In this document: positions 33,745 through 42,861 of the stretch, piece after piece
How the letters are laid out: each line of letters opens with the position of its first letter
Position numbering within the stretch: position 1 is the first letter of the stretch
Notes under the pieces: generated by a model
Databases searched by the model: none
What the model was told of the DNA's origin: nothing
The model's input: only the letters and a program-made list of their open reading frames with translations
Translations under genes and position numbers: made by a program
Assembly: GCA_900319405.1 (NCBI GenBank)
Contig: ONOH01000009.1
Span: forward strand, 1-64,000
Length of the DNA stretch: 64,000 bases
From: an uncultured Bacteroidales bacterium
GTDB lineage: Bacteria > Bacteroidota > Bacteroidia > Bacteroidales > UBA932
Reading direction: 5' to 3'

Positions 33745-34617
33745 TCAGTATTCCACCTTATTCAGGAAGAGGGCGTGGCCGGGGGCGGATTCTCCGGCGT
33801 CGCCGCGGGAGCCGCCTTCGATAAGCTCCGCTATCCATTCCGGACGATGCTTCCCCCGCCCCACCTCGATGATCGACCCCACGATGGCCCGCACCATGTT
33901 CCTTAAGAAACGGTCTGCCGATACCCTGAAGTACCAGTAGGCCGGGGAGGGTGTTCCTTCGGAGACCCATGGCCACCCTCGGCCGTATAAGAGGGAGGGG
34001 CCCATCGGAGATGGGAGGGGTCGCGAAGCGACGGTCTCCGAAGGAACACCCTCCCCGGCCATTACCTGCAGGTGTGACGGGATATAGGGTTTCCAGAAGG
34101 CTTCATAAACGGTGCAGAGGGAGGTTTTGTTGTCCCCGCCGGTTTTCTCGAAGCAGGAAAAATCGTGGGTTCCCAGCAAATACTGACACGCCTCGTTCAT
34201 CGCTTCGAAATCAAGGACAGGATAGCCGCAGAGCCAGGAGTAATTGCGCAGGAAGGGATCTTTTTGCCGGTGGATGAAGTACGTATATTCCCGGCGCCGG
34301 GCACTGAATCGGGCGTGCAGGTCGCCGGCCACGGGAGCAAGCGAATGAACCACCACTTCACGGGGCAAAATGGCATTTAATTTGTAGGTAAAATCGGACG
34401 CCTCGAAGGGAAGGTCCCCGTCCCAGTCAAAGTGCGCGATGTAACCCGCAGCGTGAACGCCGGTGTCGGTGCGTCCCGCTCCGGTAACGCTCACCGGGCG
34501 GTTCAGAAGACGGGAAAGGGCTCCCTCCAGGCTGGCCTGGACCGAAGGCGAGGAAGGCTGGATCTGCCAACCGCAGAAAGCACTCCCGTCGTAGGAAAGG
34601 CAAAGGAAATAACGCAT
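33745..34617 (-). CDS. truA: tRNA pseudouridine synthase A with in-frame palindromic insertion
   Basis: 290 residues from ATG 34617, 3 nt after a TAATTTTG box; a TTG two codons upstream is less likely. Catalytic Asp51 is in GAGRTDTGVHA, with ARFSARRREYTYFI and ADRFLRNMVRAIVG downstream. Between SHLQVM and PAYWYFRV about 40 extra residues (187-226; Gly/Pro/Ser-rich) interrupt the fold. They are encoded by the palindromic element at 33940-34060. The frame stays open and the active site is intact, so function is probably retained. It modifies positions 38-40 of tRNA anticodon arms. Confidence 0.94.
   Translation of the reverse strand: MRYFLCLSYDGSAFCGWQIQPSSPSVQASLEGALSRLLNRPVSVTGAGRTDTGVHAAGYIAHFDWDGDLPFEASDFTYKLNAILPREVVVHSLAPVAGDLHARFSARRREYTYFIHRQKDPFLRNYSWLCGYPVLDFEAMNEACQYLLGTHDFSCFEKTGGDNKTSLCTVYEAFWKPYIPSHLQVMAGEGVPSETVASRPLPSPMGPSLLYGRGWPWVSEGTPSPAYWYFRVSADRFLRNMVRAIVGSIIEVGRGKHRPEWIAELIEGGSRGDAGESAPGHALFLNKVEY
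33940..34060. repeat. Palindromic element inserted in truA (121 bp, 28-bp perfect arms)
   Basis: Arms at 33940-33967 and 34033-34060 are perfect reverse complements over 28 nt (left arm begins GGCCGGGGAGGGTGTTCC). The 65-nt centre contains smaller hairpins (CCCATcggAGATGGG-like and TCGCgaaGCGA). No transposase nearby. Looks like a mobile repeat (RPE/MITE type) tolerated in coding sequence. Confidence 0.9.
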
Positions 34618-34620
34618 ATG

Positions 34621-34628
34621 CAAAATTA
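34621..34628 (-). promoter_or_regulatory. -7 box of truA
   Basis: Minus strand TAATTTTG, exact TAnnTTTG, 3 nt before ATG 34617. Divergent from moxR, which starts at 34638. Confidence 0.55.
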
Positions 34629-34637
34629 GTAAATTAT

Positions 34638-35630
34638 ATGGAATCCGTTAACATCCGTGAACTGAACGAGAGAATCCAGAAAGAAAGTTCCTTCGTGGAC
34701 CTGCTCACCCTGGAAATGGGAAAAGTCATCGTAGGGCAGAAACAGCTGGTGGACAACCTCCTGATAGGCCTTCTGAGCGGCGGGCACATCTTGTTAGAAG
34801 GCGTTCCCGGGCTTGCCAAAACCCTGGCCATCAATACCTTATCCCAGGCCGTGGATGCCAAATTCAGCCGCATCCAGTTTACTCCGGACCTCCTCCCGGC
34901 CGACGTGGTGGGCACCCTCATTTACTCCCAGAAGAACGAAAGCTTCGAGGTGCACAAGGGACCCATTTTCGCCAATTTCGTCCTGGCCGATGAAATCAAC
35001 CGTTCCCCGGCCAAGGTCCAGAGCGCCCTTCTGGAAGCGATGCAGGAGCACCAGGTCACCATCGGCGAGAATACCTATAAACTGCCGGAGCCGTTCCTGG
35101 TGATGGCCACCCAGAACCCCATCGAGCAGGAGGGCACTTATCCCCTTCCGGAGGCCCAGGTGGACCGTTTTATGCTCAAGGTGGTGGTCTCCTACCCCAA
35201 AAAGGAAGAAGAGCGCCTGATTATCCGGATGAACAACAGCGGAGAGTTCCCCAAGGCCCAGGCCGTGGTGAAACCCGAAGACATTGTCCGCGCCCGTAAA
35301 GTGGTGAGGGATGTCTATATGGACGAAAAGATTGAGCGTTATATCGTAGATATCGTGTATGCCACCCGCACCCCCGGAGAATACGGGCTCAAGCCGCTGG
35401 AGAATTTCATCTCCTACGGCGCCTCGCCGCGTGCCAGCATTTCCCTGGCTATGGCCTCCAAGGCCTATGCCTTCATCAAGCGTCGCGGCTACGTGATTCC
35501 TGAAGATGTGAGAGCCGTATGCAACGAGGTGCTGCGCCACCGTATCGGCCTCACTTATGAGGCGGAGGCGGAGAACGTAACGTCCGAGCAGATTATCGAA
35601 AAGATCATCAACGCCGTCATTGTGCCTTAA
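34638..35630 (+). CDS. MoxR-family AAA+ ATPase of the Bat operon
   Basis: 330 residues. Walker A GVPGLAKT near residue 57, Walker B FVLADEINRSPAKVQ, sensor MATQNPIEQEGTYPLPEAQ and DRFMLKV define a MoxR ATPase. These proteins work with VWA-domain partners as chaperone-like machines. It heads a tightly packed operon (moxR, DUF58, membrane protein, batA-E) known in Bacteroides as the aerotolerance operon. Its TAA overlaps the next ATG (TAATG). Confidence 0.94.
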   Translation: MESVNIRELNERIQKESSFVDLLTLEMGKVIVGQKQLVDNLLIGLLSGGHILLEGVPGLAKTLAINTLSQAVDAKFSRIQFTPDLLPADVVGTLIYSQKNESFEVHKGPIFANFVLADEINRSPAKVQSALLEAMQEHQVTIGENTYKLPEPFLVMATQNPIEQEGTYPLPEAQVDRFMLKVVVSYPKKEEERLIIRMNNSGEFPKAQAVVKPEDIVRARKVVRDVYMDEKIERYIVDIVYATRTPGEYGLKPLENFISYGASPRASISLAMASKAYAFIKRRGYVIPEDVRAVCNEVLRHRIGLTYEAEAENVTSEQIIEKIINAVIVP

Positions 35631-36511
35631 TGACACCGGAAGAGTTAATAAAGAAAATTCGCAAGATTGAGATCCGGACCAAGGCGCTGAGCCACCAGAT
35701 CTTTGCAGGAGAATACCATTCCGCGTTCAAGGGACGGGGAATGGCCTTCAGCGAAGTGCGTGAGTACCAGTACGGGGACGATGTGCGCAATATGGACTGG
35801 AACGTGACGGCCCGGATGAGCGCCCCCTACGTGAAGGTGTTCGAGGAAGAGCGGGAACTCACGGTGGTGCTTCTGGTGGACATCTCCCGGAGCGGCCTTT
35901 TCGGAACGGCGGTGAAAACCAAGCGGGAACAGATTGCAGAGATTGCCGCCACCTTGGCATTCAGCGCCATCCTCAACAACGACAAGGTGGGCTGCATCCT
36001 TTTCAGCGACCGGGTAGAGAAATTCATTCCCCCGGCAAAGGGCCGGACGCATTTTCTGCATATCATCCGGGAAATCCTGGAGTACCGGCCCGGCAGCAAC
36101 GGGACCGACATCGGAGAAGCCCTCCGCTACCTAACCAACGCCATCAAGAAAAAATGCACCGCCTTTGTCCTCAGCGATATGATGGATGTAAAGGCCGACG
36201 GCACCCCACGCTTCGAGGATGCCCTGAAAGTGGCTGTGAACCGCCACGACCTTTCCGTCATCCGCGTGAGCGACCCCCGGGAAAAAGCCCTCCCCAACGT
36301 GGGCCTCGTACACGCCAAGGATACCGAAACCGGCGCCTCCCGCTGGATCAACACCGGATCTAGGAGCGTGCGCACAGCTTACGAAAACTGGTTCCGCACC
36401 GCCACGGCGGGGGCCGACCGCCTCTTCCTCCGCTACCAGGTGGACCACGTGGACATTGACACCGATAAAGATTATGTGCGCGGACTGATGGATTTATTCC
36501 AAAGAAGATGA
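35630..36511 (+). CDS. DUF58 domain protein of the Bat operon
   Basis: 293 residues with the DUF58 core GRGMAFSEVREYQYGDDVRN-like segment followed by DWNVTARM, then a degenerate von Willebrand A fold (VVLLVDISRSGLFGT, DVKADGTPRFEDALKVAV). Cytoplasmic. In MoxR operons DUF58 proteins are the direct VWA-like partner of the ATPase. Linked to moxR by TAATG and to the next gene by a 4-nt overlap. Confidence 0.92.
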   Translation: MTPEELIKKIRKIEIRTKALSHQIFAGEYHSAFKGRGMAFSEVREYQYGDDVRNMDWNVTARMSAPYVKVFEEERELTVVLLVDISRSGLFGTAVKTKREQIAEIAATLAFSAILNNDKVGCILFSDRVEKFIPPAKGRTHFLHIIREILEYRPGSNGTDIGEALRYLTNAIKKKCTAFVLSDMMDVKADGTPRFEDALKVAVNRHDLSVIRVSDPREKALPNVGLVHAKDTETGASRWINTGSRSVRTAYENWFRTATAGADRLFLRYQVDHVDIDTDKDYVRGLMDLFQRR

Positions 36512-37473
36512 AACTTGCCAGAATTCTCATACCCATTCTGCTGCTCGCCGCCGCTGCACCGGCAGGTGCGGAAGGTTTGCGCAAAGAGGCCGGAGAAACC
36601 TTTCTGGAGCCCCTTCAGAAGCGGGATTCCATCCTTGTGGCCGACCAGCTGCACTACGGACTCAAACTGGAAAACATAGAAGAAGGCACCCTCCTGGCGC
36701 TTCCCCAGATGAAACTGGAGAAGGAGATTCCCCTGGAAATCCTGGGAGAGTGGCAACTGGATTCCGTACGGGTGAGCCGGCGCAAGGAAAAGCCCGCCCG
36801 CTACGACATCCGGGCCTATATCCTGCTGACCGCCTGGACGGGAGGCCGATACGAACTCCCGGACATTCCGGTCCTCGTGGGCAGGGACACTCTTGTTTTC
36901 AAAGCCCCCGCAGAACCCTTGGAAGTGACGGAGCTGCCTGTGGATATGGAAAATTTCCAGGCCCACGACATCAAGGGACAGGTAAGCTTCCCCTACACGC
37001 TCAAGGAACTGTTCCCCTGGATTTACGGCATCGGGATGGCACTGATGGCCATCGCCGCCCTTGTCCTCTGGCTCACGGGCCGTTCCCGCAGGGAGGCGCA
37101 GGCCCATAGCGCGGATCCCCCCCACATCCGGGCTCTCCGCAAACTGGACGAATTCCGTGGAGACAAGTTCTGGAAGCCGGAACGGCAGAAGGCTTTCTAC
37201 TCCGGGGTAACGGATGCGCTGCGCGAATACATCGCCTCCCGTTACGCTGTGGGCGCTATGGAAATGACCACGGCCGAAATTTTCGAAGACCTCAAGGACA
37301 GCGACATCCCGGAAGAGCTCTACCGGGAGATGAAAACCCTTTTCGAGACGGCCGATTTCGTAAAATTCGCCAAATTCACCGCCACCGACGAGGAAAATGC
37401 CAAAGTGGTTCCGGGGGCCGTGCGTTTCGTGACGGAAACTTATCAACAGGAGATTGCCGAAAATGTTCTTTGA
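36508..37473 (+). CDS. Bat operon membrane protein
   Basis: 321 residues with a signal peptide (MKLARILIPILLLAAAAPAGA), a periplasmic beta-rich part of about 140 residues, and one transmembrane helix (WIYGIGMALMAIAALVLWL). The cytoplasmic helical tail contains FWKPERQKAFYSGVTDALRE. The position between DUF58 and batA is standard in Bacteroidota Bat operons. Overlaps batA by 11 nt. Its exact job in the complex is unknown. Confidence 0.82.
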   Translation: MKLARILIPILLLAAAAPAGAEGLRKEAGETFLEPLQKRDSILVADQLHYGLKLENIEEGTLLALPQMKLEKEIPLEILGEWQLDSVRVSRRKEKPARYDIRAYILLTAWTGGRYELPDIPVLVGRDTLVFKAPAEPLEVTELPVDMENFQAHDIKGQVSFPYTLKELFPWIYGIGMALMAIAALVLWLTGRSRREAQAHSADPPHIRALRKLDEFRGDKFWKPERQKAFYSGVTDALREYIASRYAVGAMEMTTAEIFEDLKDSDIPEELYREMKTLFETADFVKFAKFTATDEENAKVVPGAVRFVTETYQQEIAENVL

Positions 37474-38446
37474 GTACCCTCATCTTCTCTGGCTGCTGGC
37501 CGTTCCGGCGCTTCTGGTCTTCCGCTACCTCTGGGTAGAGTTCAAGGACCGGCGGGCGCATCTGCGGGTATCGGCCCTGGATGCGTGGAAGGCGGGGGGA
37601 AGGTCGGCCCTGGAATGGATCCGTCACCTGCCGTTTGTGCTGAGGACCGCCGCCCTGGCGCTGCTGGTGGTTGCCATTGCCCGTCCGCGCTCCTCCACGC
37701 AGGTGGAAAAAGTGGACACCGAAGGCATCGACATTGTCTTTGCCATGGACGTGAGTACCTCTATGTTGGCCCGCGACTTCTCGCCGGACCGTCTCAGCGC
37801 CGCCAAGGACATCGCCATCGAGTTCATCGCCCAGCGGCCCAGCGACCGGATGGGCATCGTGGTCTTCGCCGGTGAGAGTTACACCCAGTGTCCCCTCACC
37901 ACCGACCGCGCCACCCTCATCAACCTGATGAAGGACGTGCAGACCGACCTCATCGAGGACGGCACCGCCATCGGCAACGGACTGGCCACGGCCGTGGCCC
38001 GGATGAAAGATTCCGATGCCAAGAGCCGGGTGATCATTCTCCTGACCGACGGCGTAAACAATATGGGAGAGATAGACCCTTCGATGGCTGCAGAAATTGC
38101 CAAGACTTATGGCATCCGGGTCTATACCATCGGCGTAGGTGCCAACGGAACGGCCCCCTACCCGGTCCAGACACCCTGGGGCATCGAACTCCAGAACATG
38201 CCGGTAGAGATTGACGAGCCCCTCCTTAAGGGCATCGCCGACGGCACCGGAGGCCGGTATTTCCGCGCCACCGACAACACCAAACTGGCCGAGATTTACG
38301 GAGAAATCGGCCAGATGGAAAAGACGCGCACCTCGGTGGATTCGTTCCCGGTGTACAAAGATTTGTTTAAGAATTACGCGCTGGCGGCCCTTCTGTGCCT
38401 ACTGCTGGAACTGCTTGTCGGCGCCTTGCTCAGGAGGCTTCCGTGA
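37463..38446 (+). CDS. batA: BatA, VWA-domain membrane protein
   Basis: 327 residues from ATG 37463 (MFFEYPHLLWLLAVPALLVF), inside the previous gene. N-terminal helices at about 8-25 and 55-75 flank the start of a VWA domain with an intact MIDAS motif DxSxS (VFAMDVSTSMLARDF), then LLTDGVNNMGEIDP. A C-terminal helix (ALAALLCLLLELLVGALL) re-anchors it. Binds metal and probably partners BatB. TGATG overlap with batB. Confidence 0.93.
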   Translation: MFFEYPHLLWLLAVPALLVFRYLWVEFKDRRAHLRVSALDAWKAGGRSALEWIRHLPFVLRTAALALLVVAIARPRSSTQVEKVDTEGIDIVFAMDVSTSMLARDFSPDRLSAAKDIAIEFIAQRPSDRMGIVVFAGESYTQCPLTTDRATLINLMKDVQTDLIEDGTAIGNGLATAVARMKDSDAKSRVIILLTDGVNNMGEIDPSMAAEIAKTYGIRVYTIGVGANGTAPYPVQTPWGIELQNMPVEIDEPLLKGIADGTGGRYFRATDNTKLAEIYGEIGQMEKTRTSVDSFPVYKDLFKNYALAALLCLLLELLVGALLRRLP

Positions 38447-39450
38447 TGTTACTGTTCGCAGAACCTAAATACCTGTATCTGCTGTTGCTTATCCCCGTTT
38501 TCCTGCTGGGATACGCCGTATTGGGATACCTGCGCGGAAGGCGGGTGAAAGCCTTCGGGGACCCTGCCCTGGTGGAAGCCCTGATGCCCTCCCGCTCCCG
38601 CTCCAAAGGATGGGTGAGAATGGTGTTTTTCTGCCTGGCTTTCCTGTTCTTCACGGTGGGGCTCTCCCGGCCCAGAACCGGTGCCCGCCTGGCCGAAAGA
38701 ACCACCCGCGGGGCCGAGATTATCGTCGCGCTGGACGTTTCCAACTCGATGCTGGCCCAGGACTATTCCCCGAACCGGCTGGAGCGAGCCAAACTGTCCA
38801 TCGCCCGCCTCACCGACCGCCTTCAGGAAGACCGCATAGGCCTGGTCATCTTTGCCGGCACTTCCTTCGTGCAGCTGCCGGTAACCACCGACTACGTGAG
38901 CGCCAAGATGTTCCTGGGAAGCATCGACACCGGTTCCATTCCTGTACAGGGAACGGCCATCGGAGACGCCATCCGCCTGAGTATCAAGAGTTTCAGCGCC
39001 CAGAGTGAAAAAAGCCGCGTGATTGTGGTTATCTCTGACGGAGAAAACCACGAGGACGACCCCGTGGAAGCCGCCCGTCAGGCCGCCGAACTGGGCATCA
39101 AGGTGTATGCGATCGGAGTAGGATCGACCGAAGGGCAGCCCATCCCGACGGACGGGGGTCTGCTCCGCGACAAGGACGGAGAGATTGTGGTGACCAAATT
39201 GGACGAAGAAACCCTCCGTGCCGTAGCCAGGGCCGGTAACGGGGCCTACATCCACGCCGGAGGCGAGGAATTCGGACTCAACCCCATCATCCAGGACATC
39301 CGCCGGATGGAAGACGAGGAATTCGGCAGCGTTGTTTTCGAGGAGTACGACGAGCAGTATATGTACTTTTTCGGAGTGGCCCTGCTGCTTCTGGTAATTG
39401 AAATGCTCATCGGCGAGCGAAAGCCCCGCCGCAAACTGTTCGAGGTATGA
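38446..39450 (+). CDS. batB: BatB, VWA-domain membrane protein
   Basis: 334 residues starting MLLFAEPKYLYLLLLIPVF. Same layout as BatA: two N-terminal helices, a VWA domain with MIDAS ALDVSNSMLAQDYSPNRLE, ISDGENHEDD, and a C-terminal helix MYFFGVALLLLVIEMLIG. Coupled to batC by ATGA. Confidence 0.93.
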   Translation: MLLFAEPKYLYLLLLIPVFLLGYAVLGYLRGRRVKAFGDPALVEALMPSRSRSKGWVRMVFFCLAFLFFTVGLSRPRTGARLAERTTRGAEIIVALDVSNSMLAQDYSPNRLERAKLSIARLTDRLQEDRIGLVIFAGTSFVQLPVTTDYVSAKMFLGSIDTGSIPVQGTAIGDAIRLSIKSFSAQSEKSRVIVVISDGENHEDDPVEAARQAAELGIKVYAIGVGSTEGQPIPTDGGLLRDKDGEIVVTKLDEETLRAVARAGNGAYIHAGGEEFGLNPIIQDIRRMEDEEFGSVVFEEYDEQYMYFFGVALLLLVIEMLIGERKPRRKLFEV

Positions 39451-40211
39451 GGAAAGTGTTGTGCATTGTGCTGGCGCTGGGCTGCGTGACAGCCGCCTGG
39501 GGCCAGAAGGCGGACCTGAGAAAGGGAAACCGCCAGTTCAAAAAAGAGAAATACGCCCAGGCCGATATCAGTTACCGCAAAGGCTTGATGCAGGACACCA
39601 CTTCCGTGGCGGCCCATTATAACCTGGCGAACAACCTGTACCGCCAGCAGAACCTGGAAGAAGCCGCACGGCAGTTGGACGCCGTACAGATGACCGCCTC
39701 CGAGGAGAAGTTCGCGGCCGATTATTATTTTAACCGCGGGGATGTGGCCATCGCCCTGCAGGATTGGCAGACGGCCGTGAACATGTTCAAGGAAAGCCTG
39801 CGGCTGCGCCCGGAAGACCTTCAGGCCAAGGAAAACTACATCTATGCCCGCAACAAACTGATGGAACAGCAGAACCAGGATCAGCAGCAAGACCAAAATC
39901 AGGACCAGGATCAGAACCAGGATCAGAACCAGGATCAGAACCAGGATCAGAACCAGGATCAGAACCAGGATCAGAACCAGGATCAGAACCAGGACCAGCA
40001 GCAGAATAAGGACCAGGATCAAAACCAGAATAAGGACCAGGATCAAAACCAGAATAAGGACCAGCAACAGCAACAACAACCCCAGTTGAGTCCCCAGCAG
40101 GCCCAGCAACTGCTTCAGGCCATCCAGGACAAAGAGAAACAGACCCAGGAAAAAGTGGACGAGAAGAAGGCCCAGGCCCTCAAATCCCGTCAGAAGGAAA
40201 AGAATTGGTAG
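39447..40211 (+). CDS. batC: BatC, TPR protein with Asp/Gln/Asn repeat tail
   Basis: 254 residues with signal peptide ending near AWGQ. About two TPR units follow (VAAHYNLANNLYRQQNLEEA, YYFNRGDVAIALQDWQTAVN). From about 146 to 208 the chain is a low-complexity Asp-Gln-Asn-Gln array encoded by 12-bp and 24-bp tandem repeats. A charged helical end closes the protein. Periplasmic by prediction; thought to scaffold the Bat complex. Three nt separate it from batD. Confidence 0.88.
   Translation: MRKVLCIVLALGCVTAAWGQKADLRKGNRQFKKEKYAQADISYRKGLMQDTTSVAAHYNLANNLYRQQNLEEAARQLDAVQMTASEEKFAADYYFNRGDVAIALQDWQTAVNMFKESLRLRPEDLQAKENYIYARNKLMEQQNQDQQQDQNQDQDQNQDQNQDQNQDQNQDQNQDQNQDQNQDQQQNKDQDQNQNKDQDQNQNKDQQQQQQPQLSPQQAQQLLQAIQDKEKQTQEKVDEKKAQALKSRQKEKNW
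39906..40063 (+). repeat. Coding microsatellite in batC
   Basis: Seven perfect copies of the 12-mer CAGGATCAGAAC (39906-39989) are followed by two copies plus a fragment of a 24-mer starting CAGAATAAGGACC (40002-40063). All units are multiples of three, so length changes keep the frame. Confidence 0.9.
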
Positions 40212-40214
40212 CGT

Positions 40215-42848
40215 ATGAAACGACTTGCAGCCATCGTAACCGCCTGTTTTGCCGCCCTCACCCTGTGGGCGCAGTCCAGTATGCGGGTAGAAGTGCACAA
40301 TATCGTAGAACTGCAGGAGCGGTTCAACGTGGTGTTCATTGTGGAAGGCGAAAACAGCCCGTCGGATTTCCATTGGGAAGCCGGAGAGGATTTTCAGGTG
40401 GTGTGGGGGCCGCAGAAGGGCTCTTCCACCAGTATCCAGATGATTAACGGCAAAACTACCCGTTCCTCCCAGACCTCCTACACCTATATCCTTCAGCCCC
40501 GGAAAACCGGCAGCTTCACCCTGCAGCCGGCCGTAGCCCGGGTCAAGGGAGCCGAAGTGCGCTCCAAAGCCGTCACCATCCAGGTGGTGGACGGGGATTC
40601 TTCCCAGGCTGCCGCCCCCCAGCAGGGAAACAATGGCCAGGGATCCGGCCAGTCCTCCGCCCAGGAACGGGCCTCCTCGCAGGCCGCTTCCGGCAATGCC
40701 GACGTCTTTATGCGCCTTTCCCTCAGCCGCTCTTCGGTGGTGGTGGGAGAGCCTGTCACGGCCACCCTCAAAATTTACCACCGGGCCAATCTGGTGGGCT
40801 TCGAAAATGCCAAATTCCCCACTTTCAAAGGTTTCTGGAGCCAGGAAGTGGAAGCCCCCTCCAATATCGAATTCCAGCGTGAGCAGGTGAACGGCACAAT
40901 GTACAATGCCGCCGTCCTTCGCCGCTGGGTCATCATTCCCCAGAAAGCCGGAGACCAGAGCATCGAACCCGCAGAAATTGTCTGTCTGGTGAACGTCCAG
41001 CGTCCGCGCTCTTCGTCCGGTTCCATCTTCGACGATTTCTTCGGCAACGATTATGTCACTACCCGCCAGCGGGTTTCCACCCGGGGCGCCACCCTGCAGG
41101 TATCGGCCCTTCCGGCCGGGGCGCCGGCTTCCTTCGGCGGGGGCGTGGGAGAGTTCCAGGTGCAGGCCCGCCTGAGCAAGGATTCCCTCAGGACACACGA
41201 TGCCGCCTCGCTGCTGGTCACCGTGAGCGGAAAGGGCAACATCGCCCTCCTGGAGGCCCCTAAGATCAATTTCCCTCCGGATTTCGAGGCGTACGACGTC
41301 AAGACCACCGTCAACACCGACCGGAGCGGAACCTCCGGTTCCAAGACCTTCGAGTACCCCTTCATCCCCCGCAGCCCGGGAGACTTCACCATCGGCCCGC
41401 TCAGTTATGGCTATTATGACGTGAAGCAGCGGAGATATGAAACCGTCTCCACCCCTGCCCTGAACCTGAAGGTGGCCCGGTCGGCCCAGACCGGCGGCGG
41501 CGCACCGGCAGAGGGAGGCTCCACGCTGGTGGTGGACCGCAAAGGCGTGAAAAATCTCGGAGAAGACATCCGCTTCATCCGCACCAAGACTTCCCTCGGG
41601 ACTGACAAGGGCTTCCTGGTGTACTCCACCCCCTGGTGGACGGCGCTGCTGCTGATGCTGCTGGTCGGCGCAGGCTGCTGGCTGGGAATGAGAAAGGCGG
41701 CCGCCAGAAGGGCCGACGTAACTGGAACCCGCAACCGGAAGGCCACCCGGATGGCCCTCAAGCGCCTCTCATCGGCCCGGGAATTCCTCCAGAAGAACCT
41801 TTATACGGCCTTTTACGAAGAGCTTCACCGCTCGCTCATCGGCTTTATCGGAGACAAACTTTCGATGGATATGGCCGACCAGAACAAGGAGAACATCAGT
41901 GCCGCCCTTCTGGCCGGAAGCGTGCCGGAAGCCACCGTCACGGAGTTCGTGGACCTGCTGAGCGCCTGCGAAGAGGCCCGCTACTCCCCCAACGCCGGAC
42001 ACGAGGCGATGAACGCCCATTACGAAAAAGCGCTCAAGCTCATTACTTCCATCGACTCCTCCATGAAGAAAACGCCTGTCAAGACCATCGCGCTTACCCT
42101 CCTGCTTCTTGCCGGCCTTCCACTGGCCGCCGGGGCGCAGCCTGTTTCCTATCCCGATTCCCTGTGGAATGCCGGCGTCGCCGCCTACACCGAAGGAAAT
42201 TACACGCAGGCCCTCCGGGACTGGCAGGACGTGCAGGCCACGGGAATGATGTCCCGGGAACTGTACTACAACCTGGGAAATGCGTATTTCAAGACCGGAG
42301 AGATTGCACCGGCCATCCTCTGGTACGAACGGGCACTGCGCCTGGATCCCTCCGACACCGATGTCCGCTACAACCTCGAATTCGCCCGCGCCCAGACCCA
42401 GGACAAGATTGACGAAGTGCCGGAAATCTTCTTCGAGCAGTGGGGGCACGCGATGTGCTATCTTCTGCCTTCCAATACCTGGGCGGTGCTTTCGCTGGTC
42501 TTTTTCGCAGCGACCGTGGCCCTGGTGCTGCTGTATCTGCTCGGCCGCACATCGGCCCGGCGTCGCCTCGGCTTCTTTGCCGCCATCGTCACCTTCCTTC
42601 TGGCCTTCCTGGGCTGGGATTTCGCCCAGTGGCAACGCACCGAGGCCCTCCGGCAGGATATGGCTGTCGTGATGCGTCCGGTCTCTTCCGTGAAGAGTTC
42701 CCCTTCGGCCGAAAGCGCCAAGGACCTTTTCATCCTGCACGAAGGCACGCGGGTGAAAATTCTGGATAATGTGTCGGACTATTCCAACATCGAACTCGCC
42801 GACGGCCGTCAGGGCTGGATTCCGGCAGCGGATATCGAGGTGATTTGA
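40215..42848 (+). CDS. BatD-BatE fusion protein
   Basis: 877 residues, one uninterrupted frame. Residues 1-616 are BatD: signal peptide to WAQ, repeated beta-sandwich domains (about 20-450), helix WWTALLLMLLVGAGCWLGM and a cytoplasmic helical part. At 617 (ATG 42063) a second, complete signal sequence begins (MKKTPVKTIALTLLLLAGLP). BatE then follows with TPR repeats, two membrane helices and an SH3-like end (LHEGTRVKILDN, ADGRQGWIPAADIEVI). Other Bat operons have separate genes. The internal signal would act as a membrane helix, so topology still fits a fusion; alternatively BatE is also started internally at 42063. Confidence 0.88.
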   Translation: MKRLAAIVTACFAALTLWAQSSMRVEVHNIVELQERFNVVFIVEGENSPSDFHWEAGEDFQVVWGPQKGSSTSIQMINGKTTRSSQTSYTYILQPRKTGSFTLQPAVARVKGAEVRSKAVTIQVVDGDSSQAAAPQQGNNGQGSGQSSAQERASSQAASGNADVFMRLSLSRSSVVVGEPVTATLKIYHRANLVGFENAKFPTFKGFWSQEVEAPSNIEFQREQVNGTMYNAAVLRRWVIIPQKAGDQSIEPAEIVCLVNVQRPRSSSGSIFDDFFGNDYVTTRQRVSTRGATLQVSALPAGAPASFGGGVGEFQVQARLSKDSLRTHDAASLLVTVSGKGNIALLEAPKINFPPDFEAYDVKTTVNTDRSGTSGSKTFEYPFIPRSPGDFTIGPLSYGYYDVKQRRYETVSTPALNLKVARSAQTGGGAPAEGGSTLVVDRKGVKNLGEDIRFIRTKTSLGTDKGFLVYSTPWWTALLLMLLVGAGCWLGMRKAAARRADVTGTRNRKATRMALKRLSSAREFLQKNLYTAFYEELHRSLIGFIGDKLSMDMADQNKENISAALLAGSVPEATVTEFVDLLSACEEARYSPNAGHEAMNAHYEKALKLITSIDSSMKKTPVKTIALTLLLLAGLPLAAGAQPVSYPDSLWNAGVAAYTEGNYTQALRDWQDVQATGMMSRELYYNLGNAYFKTGEIAPAILWYERALRLDPSDTDVRYNLEFARAQTQDKIDEVPEIFFEQWGHAMCYLLPSNTWAVLSLVFFAATVALVLLYLLGRTSARRRLGFFAAIVTFLLAFLGWDFAQWQRTEALRQDMAVVMRPVSSVKSSPSAESAKDLFILHEGTRVKILDNVSDYSNIELADGRQGWIPAADIEVI
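42797..42824 (+). repeat. 28-bp direct repeat, batE copy
   Basis: Identical to 46426-46453 (starts CGCCGACGGCCGTCAGGG). Encodes ADGRQGWIP of the BatE tail. With the other copy it brackets 3.6 kb of unrelated DNA. Confidence 0.85.
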
Positions 42849-42861
42849 GCGCCTTTGCAGC

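Noticed and set aside
39906..40063. Regular repeats considered as a CRISPR array
   Set aside because: Units are 12 and 24 bp with no spacers and lie in frame within batC.
39246..41198. A 650-codon minus-strand frame with a Leu/Ile/Val-rich stretch resembling a membrane protein
   Set aside because: The hydrophobic run is the reverse translation of the batC Gln/Asp/Asn repeats; batB, batC and batD on the plus strand are certain.
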